Shown: one piece after another, positions 58,301-64,000 of the stretch
How the letters are laid out: each line of letters opens with the position of its first letter
Position numbering within the stretch: the stretch's first letter is position 1
Origin: Tetragonia tetragonoides
Lineage: Eukaryota; Streptophyta; Magnoliopsida; Caryophyllales; Aizoaceae
DNA: 64,000 bases
NCBI GenBank assembly: GCA_038025085.1
Contig: CM076148.1
Coordinates: 39,672,871-39,736,870, forward strand
Reading direction: 5' to 3'
The notes under the pieces: model-generated
What the model was told of the DNA's origin: nothing
Seen by the model: only the letters and a program-made list of their open reading frames with translations
Database searches by the model: none
Position numbers and translations under genes: made by a program

Positions 58301-61300
58301 GAAGTGCTCCAGTGTGCGTTGAGGGTAAACTTTCAGACAGTTTCATAGAAGATATTGCATGTGGTTCTCATCATGTTGCTGTTGTAACTTCTAGGGCAGA
58401 ACTCTTTACATGGGGAAAAGGTACAAACGGGCAATTAGGCCATGGAGATAATGACCACAGAAATGAGCCTACGTTTGTTGACTTTATGAAAGATAAGCAA
58501 GTCAAGGGTGTAGTGTGTGGATCCAGTTTCACTGCAGCTATTTGCCTTCACAAATGGATTTCTGGGGCTGACCAATCAACATGCACTGGTTGTCATCACC
58601 CATTTGGCTTCAGAAGGAAACGTCACAACTGCTATAATTGTGGGCAGGTTTTCTGCAAAGCATGCAGCAGCCGCAGATCTCTGAAAGCATCTTTAGCTCC
58701 AAACATGAATAAGCCTTATCGGGTTTGTGATGATTGCTTTGTGAAGCTGAAGAAAGTCATGGAACCAGGAATTATGCGAATCCCTAGACCTAGTAGTAAA
58801 AATGCTTTGCAAAAGTCCAATGAAGGAGCAGAAAAGGAGGCATTACTTCCTAAATTATCTGGTCTATCATTTGTCAATTCTCTAAAAAGAACTGATAGCG
58901 GACGTTCTAGGAATGGTATGAGGCTAGCGAAAGTTGAGACCCCTTCCTTCCCTATTTTGAATGGGAATCTTCACTCTGCAAAAAACTTCCTGTCAAGTCC
59001 TCCAACGCCTCCTTTTGGGGCCCCAATCACACGTGTATCAGCTTCTGCTCCTGGTTCAAGAATGGTTTCTCGAGCAGTATCCCCTATTTCCCAAAGGTGC
59101 AGTCCAATTATATCATCGACAGTGTTAGCTTCTCTCAGTGTTCCTACATCTCCTGACGTACTGGTTCCTAGCTCAAAGCCCACAAATGATAATCTAGGGC
59201 AAGAAGTTCTTCAATTGAAAGCAGAGGTGAGTCGGTTCAGAAGCATAGATGGTGTTTTCTTATTCTGTTTATGCATGTGAGGTGTATGCATTCATATATG
59301 ATGATGTGTGGTTTTCTTTCTTTTACTTTTCCCCTTTTTCTGGAGCTGGGAAAAAAGAATTCTATACAGTGAACAAGAGAGGATTACATTCTGAAAGAGA
59401 TACCATAGGTTGCTATGGAGCATTCTTCTGTTCCATTTCTGCCTACCTTATCATGTGTGAACCTCTCCATTGGTTGATTTTCATAGTTTTGGGACCACTA
59501 TCTGATAACGGTTTAAGAAGGCCCGAAATTATTATTAATTACAAATTTTGAGAGTGGTAAGGTTTGCGTTTAAGTGTGATAAAAGTTTGTTTTGCCTGCA
59601 TGAGCCCAAAACCAAGAACTTAGATATCTATACTTGTCAAGAAACCTACTCTCCTTTCCTCATTTTTGTTCCGTTATCAAGCCTGAGTTTGAGTGCCTGG
59701 CTTGGCTTGCTTTGCTTTTCATATAGCTTGTTGACTTCAAAGCATCCAAATGAGCAAAAAAGACTCTAAAGCATCCATTTCCTCATCTTGATTTTTCCTT
59801 GTTATGCATCCATTTAAAGAAGAGTATCCTAGTTGAGCCTCTTGTTCTGATTTCTATCTCTCTGAATCCTAACCCTTCCGAAATCTACATAGTAGTCTAC
59901 CAATAATTATTTTGACAACCCTCACCCTCAGGTTAATACTTGTTCCTTAATTTATCTGTCAAAAGGCCTCCATTCCCTAAGACAAATCATCGTCAGAGAG
60001 CGCTTGTCCTAAACATCCAATTGATCCGTGCTCTCAATTCGGAAACTTCTTGTCAGAAGTTTCCCCTGGATTAATTTAACAAGCTCCATTACTATTTCCC
60101 TTGACCAGACTGTCTAGGTCAACAATTTGATGACCTCATGCAATAGCATATATGAGTAAGTTACAGATAAGTTATTAGTCCTAACCTTTCTCTCTCCCTT
60201 CATCCTGAGAAGTAAATGGTGGTCTACATAACTGTAGGTCCTTCCCATGAATTTTAATCAGGCTATACCTTCTCTGTGAGCTTTTCTCTTTTTTTAAAAA
60301 AAAACTTCTGCTATCAGCTAATCAGATACATTATTCCCTCCTTGAAGCAAATCTTTACTAATTTTCATTTCAAAAGCGATTCTTCAGGCTGCATTTCCCT
60401 TCAGATCCATATACAATGTGTGCACTCCAGATGCATCGCTGGTCGCCAAATCATGGCCCCCAATCATTCAAGAATTCAGAGAAAATATTGGTATTCGCAT
60501 AATCATTAGAACATAATGCTGCGTAATTTATGCAAGGAAATCTAATCCATATGCTTGTTGTCCTATCTACAGCTTGTTACTGCCTTAATATAAAAATGCC
60601 TAAGACTACAAGGAAATTGTTTAGCCAAACAGTCTTGACCAATTCACTTTGTCCTGCTAGCAAAATAATTCATAAGCTCTCAACACATGAGATTTTTCTT
60701 TGCCAGCCCAATCTTGAGGGAGATTTTAAGCCCTTCCAACTGATCTAGCCTGTAAAACAATTCGTCCTTATGTCCAGAAATCTGGTTCCAATTCAAGAAA
60801 AACGAGGCTGTTTCTTCAACTCACCAAATATCCTTTTTCTTATCAAATTGTACCTCTTGGGTCACTGTACCAAGAATGATATTTGCAAATTGCAAGCCTT
60901 GTTCAAAGCTAAAATATTCGAAGGATACCAAACTTGTTTCTTATCATGGCATCCTGATTAAAAGTTTAAAAAAAATCTTTCGCGCTATTGTGCTGAATGA
61001 TGATCTTCTACTGCGCGTGCCCACATTAAGCAGTGGTTTTTGATCACCATAATCCATGTTGACTCTATGGTAATAGTACACTTTGTGCAGTTGATTGGAT
61101 ACAAGTTTTCTAATCAGGTTGGATTAAATTGCTCAGGTAGAAAAACTTACGGGCAACAATCAACTTCTTGAAGCTGAACTGGAGAAAACACGAAAGCAAC
61201 TCAGGGAGGCCAAAGCGATAGCAGCAGATGAATCAGAAAAATCGAAAGCTGCAAAGGAAGTCATCAAGTCACTGACTGCTCAGGTTAGTTTGGCACATAA

Positions 61301-63270
61301 TGAAATAATCCATATACTACTCTGTTCTAATCTATTGTAGTGTATCCTTTCCCCACCCCCTTCAGTCTCCACTTCCCCTCGATCTTGATATAAACAAAAG
61401 TAAGCTTCACTAAAAAGTAAGACTCAGGGAGGAAAGTTGGCAGCACTCTGAGTTGTGGGGTTCCTTAGACACAGTCCTCTACGACGCGATTTTGCCCTTT
61501 ATTGTCTGATGCCTGCTTGTAGTAGATATCCTTTTGTTGCTTTCTAGGTATACTGATATTCGTCACTTCTGTAGACACATCACCATAAGTCATAGACTCA
61601 TAACCATTTCAGTATATATTTATGAAGTTTTGAATTTTAGATTCATTCCTCACTTAGAAATATATTTGTGATAGTAATAACTGAATTTTGACATAAATAT
61701 TTTTGGTGGAAGAGTGATTGGAAATTCATTTTAGTGTGCTGAGCATCATGGAGAAAGATAACAGATTAAACTTCTGGATTACAGGAGGAACACATCAGAA
61801 ATTTTTGGGTTGGTTGAAACTATTTAACTAGAAATACTCACTAGACAAAGTTTAAATAACAATACAATAATAGTGACCTACACCATTTGCTCTACTGTAT
61901 GTCACACCCTTTTTAGAGAACACCAAGGGACACGGTTGTGATTTTAAAAAGAGAACTGAGGTGCCTCTCAAGAAAAGCATAAGGTTAAGTGACACAGAGT
62001 GAAATACTAGTATTATTGCTAGGATGGGAAAGTTACAACCATTAAACAAATTCAGTTTTCACGGTTTGTATTATTTGAAAGACAAAACTTTCCAATATTC
62101 GTGCTTCAACAATATTGGAGAATCGTCATGATCCCATCCACAGAAGAAAATTACAACAGACACAACTAACAATATTGGAGAATCGTCATGATCCCATCCA
62201 CAGAAGAAAATTACAACAGACACAATTGCAGTGTGGACACCTGATGTCTTTGTAGTGAAAAAGAACTTCTCACGAAGATCCATGCTTCATCATAATCTCG
62301 GCATTGTTGTTATTATTGTTATTGTGATTGTCTGGATCTCTCAATTATCTAAACCATACTGTATTTGGGGGGGGGGGCATTTCTAAACCAAGTGTGGTCC
62401 AGTCCGTGGAGGTTTGTTCCTACCTTAAAAAGATATTTGGTCCCTGGGTTGGCCATATAGGACATGAAGAGGTTGAGATTGAGAAGTTGTAGAAAGTCTA
62501 GAGAGGAGCTAATTGTGAAAAGTCAACTCAACATAATTCCGAAACAGGAGAAACCTTCTATCTATAAGAACACATATATTCCTGCACAAGGATGTCAATC
62601 CCTAAATTAGGATGAAGTTTGAGCAGCTTATTAGAACAAATTGCTAACCAATACATGCTACAGATTTATATCACCTGAATAGGTTATTCTCTGAAACAGT
62701 CTGTCCAAGTGAAGTGTGAGTTTCTTTGAGGGATCACATAGGTGCTAATTCTTTATTGGAAAATTATATGAACATCCAGTTAATGGCTAGGAAACACTTA
62801 ATGCCAGATTAACTATACAGCATAATCCCATTTTGCTTGTTTAGACACATGTCATGCTTGTGGTGGCTATATGGAAACCAGGTGCTTGTTGGAAATGCAC
62901 ATTACTGTTTGGCTGTGTAATTTATGCCTCTTTGTAAAAGTTAACTTATGCATAATTGATGCATAATATTCTGGCAGTTGAAGGAGATGGCTGAGAAGGC
63001 ACAAGAAGGAGACCATGCAAGCAGCAAATTGGATTCTTACTCTGGGCAATCAGCTGGCTCTTCAAAAGATGTCTCTCATGACGACAGTTTGACAAGCCTT
63101 ATGTCTCCTAGAAGTGAATCAAATATGAGGACTATGGATTCCATATTAACTAATGGAGCTAAAACACAATCTGAGAAGACAGAGCGGGTTGTACAAGATG
63201 AGCCAGGCGTTTACATCACTCTTTGCTCCTTGCCAGGAGGTGGTAACGAGCTCAAACGTGTGCGCTTCAG
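51999..63270 (+). CDS. PRAF-type protein: PH domain, RCC1 repeats, FYVE finger, coiled coil (3'-partial)
   Basis: Eight exons with GT-AG borders and matching phases: 51999-52046, 54144-54230, 54691-54780, 56585-56665, 56870-57031, 57115-59226, 61137-61283 and 62978-63270. The ATG at 51999 starts MGDSQRGGPAERDVEQ. Residues about 17-130 form a PH domain (LLKYGRRGKPKFCPFRLSS ... EEAEVWFVALKALI). About 245-630 (in the 2.1-kb exon 6) are RCC1-type repeats with recurring LFTWGxG, LGHG and VxCGxxH. About 634-702 is a FYVE-like zinc finger (WISGADQSTCTGC, RKRHNCYNCGQVFC, CDDC); the plant RKRHNCYNCG replaces the canonical basic motif. Exon 7 is a coiled coil (LLEAELEKTRKQLREAK). Exon 8 ends in GGGNELKRVRF, which normally leads into the BRX domain; that lies beyond the window. 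Such proteins bind phosphoinositides and may act on small GTPases. About 1,007 residues are visible, with no damage. Confidence 0.94.
52268..52323. repeat. (AAC)n microsatellite in PRAF intron 1
   Basis: About 17 AAC units with a few interruptions. Part of the 2.1-kb intron 1, which also holds a copia scrap and a SINE. Confidence 0.9.
52420..52680 (-). mobile_element. Ty1-copia fragment: RNase H end and purine tract
   Basis: Minus-strand frames read SKHIKVNII, then SKIQITDNLTKSLSPQHFEF, then NQVEGV, the C-terminus of a copia RNase H (compare KHI-D...ADILTKSL in the element at 25.5 kb). GTTGAGGGGGTGTAATAGAG follows, a polypurine tract and the start of a 3' LTR. Only this end is present and frames are broken. 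Confidence 0.75.
53063..53252 (-). mobile_element. tRNA-derived SINE in PRAF intron 1, minus strand, with target duplication
   Basis: About 160 bp (53078-53237) is flanked by 15-bp repeats with one mismatch, TTGACTCCAGAGAGT at 53063 and TTGACTCCAGAAAGT at 53238. On the minus strand it begins CCTGAGGGGGTAGCTCAGTT (A-box), with B-box AAGTTCGAGTCCC, then a body like the SINE in HVA22 intron 2 (GGAGGTTTTCCTGG, TTCAGGGCCCATGGG, GTCAAGCAAAAG). It carries an additional ~30-bp 3' part that the other copy lacks. Confidence 0.87.
59227..61136 (+). other. PRAF intron 6, 1.9 kb
   Basis: AT-rich intron. A block at about 59,570-60,960 is slightly more GC-rich and holds several unrelated short ORFs, but no domain or transposon end is recognised on either strand. 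Confidence 0.5.
62109..62227. repeat. 60-bp perfect tandem duplication in PRAF intron 7
   Basis: The 60-bp unit starting AACAATATTGGAGAATCGTC is present twice in direct succession with essentially no difference, implying a recent event. The rest of intron 7 (61284-62977) shows no gene or transposon ends. Confidence 0.92.
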
Positions 63271-64000
63271 GTACCCCTGCATCACTGTTTATTTAGGCAT
63301 GTACTATGGAAATTTTTCTCTTTATCCACAAACTATTCTGTTGGGAAACACTTATATGTCGAGCATCTTCTGTACTGCCGTATTCCTGTCAATTGAACAG
63401 AAGTAAAGCTACTATTAGCAACTCTTTCAGCTTCGGATTACAAGGAAACTAACCAAATGTCTCACTTAGACTGTCCTCTTTCTTCTTCCCCTGGCTTTCT
63501 TTTCCTATTTTCTTTGGAGATGTAATCCAAACTATGCCCGATATGTGCAAATTCATAGCATAATAATCACACTTGAGAAACGCGCACTCTACAAAGTACA
63601 ATGTAGACCTTCATACTATCACACTCGTTTTTGGATCCTATATGGTAATAATATGCATATATTGGGTGTAGGTTTTGGATTACTTTAAGTTTATACTCGT
63701 CACAAGACACAAACAAAGGGTCGACAGAAATAGCATATTTTTAAGCATAAGCATAAGGTTGTGTAGTTTTTTTGTTTTGTGCTCATCTTAAGGTTGTGTA
63801 GTTAATCAGCAGGAGTTTGGGAGTAGTGGTAGGAATGTATCATACTGTTCGTTGGATTGTTGAACAGGTCTGTCCACTGAAGTCAAAATTTGTGTACTGT
63901 GGTCTTAATCTAACAAATGAGTGTGCAATTGGAGGAGCCCGTATATGACGGCTTCCAGGTTCTTATATTTGTAGTAGCAAGACATCTCTGTGGTAGTTTC
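63271..64000. other. PRAF intron 8 (partial), nothing recognised
   Basis: Follows the splice donor at 63271. No exon encoding the BRX domain is found before the window ends, so this is read as intron. Confidence 0.6.

Overview
This is a stretch of a plant nuclear genome, almost certainly a eudicot. Genes are split by AT-rich GT-AG introns, one tRNA gene is of eukaryotic type, and the space between genes is filled with typical plant transposons: Ty1-copia, LINE, tRNA-derived SINE, CACTA, hAT and Harbinger-like MITEs. I cannot name the species.

Layout: (1) 1-6 kb, a tandem pair of HIR (hypersensitive-induced reaction, SPFH/prohibitin) genes. The first looks intact apart from its first codons, which lie off the window. 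The second is decaying: a lost splice acceptor and an internal duplication in the last exon. (2) 6.6-11.7 kb, LINE scraps, a broken F-box-associated gene, a well-delimited 5'-truncated LINE insertion, and a small gene-like ORF for an acidic protein. (3) 11.9-23.7 kb, two complete CACTA (En/Spm) elements 139 bp apart, each bounded by TIRs and a 3-bp target duplication (CAC and ATC). The larger (8.2 kb) holds a TNP2-like gene that has lost its DDE region, a Ptta/En/Spm (Transposase_24-like) gene, and a captured receptor-kinase fragment. (4) 24.3-31 kb, a hAT MITE and a 5.5-kb Ty1-copia element on the minus strand. (5) 32.4-33.3 kb, a tRNA cluster: one plausible tRNA gene, one degenerate copy, and a 39-bp tandem array made of a tRNA core. 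(6) 34.5-38.8 kb, a Harbinger-like element with a nested retroposon, and a possible gene-fragment-carrying TIR element interrupted by a hAT MITE. (7) 39.3-40.5 kb, a class I TCP transcription factor gene with frameshifts in this assembly. (8) 40.5-46.9 kb, MITEs, a ~1-kb tandem duplication and a minisatellite. (9) 46.96-49.13 kb, an intact five-exon HVA22-like gene. (10) 52-63.3 kb, most of a PRAF-type gene (PH, RCC1 repeats, FYVE, coiled coil); its last part, with the expected BRX domain, lies beyond the window.

The convincing single-copy host genes are the first HIR copy, the HVA22-like gene and the PRAF-like gene; TCP depends on whether its frameshifts are real. They share no pathway that the sequence reveals, although HIR, HVA22/REEP and FYVE/PH proteins all act at membranes. 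Nearly all remaining structure is explained by transposon insertion, nesting, capture and decay. No CRISPR, phage or operon-like system is present.
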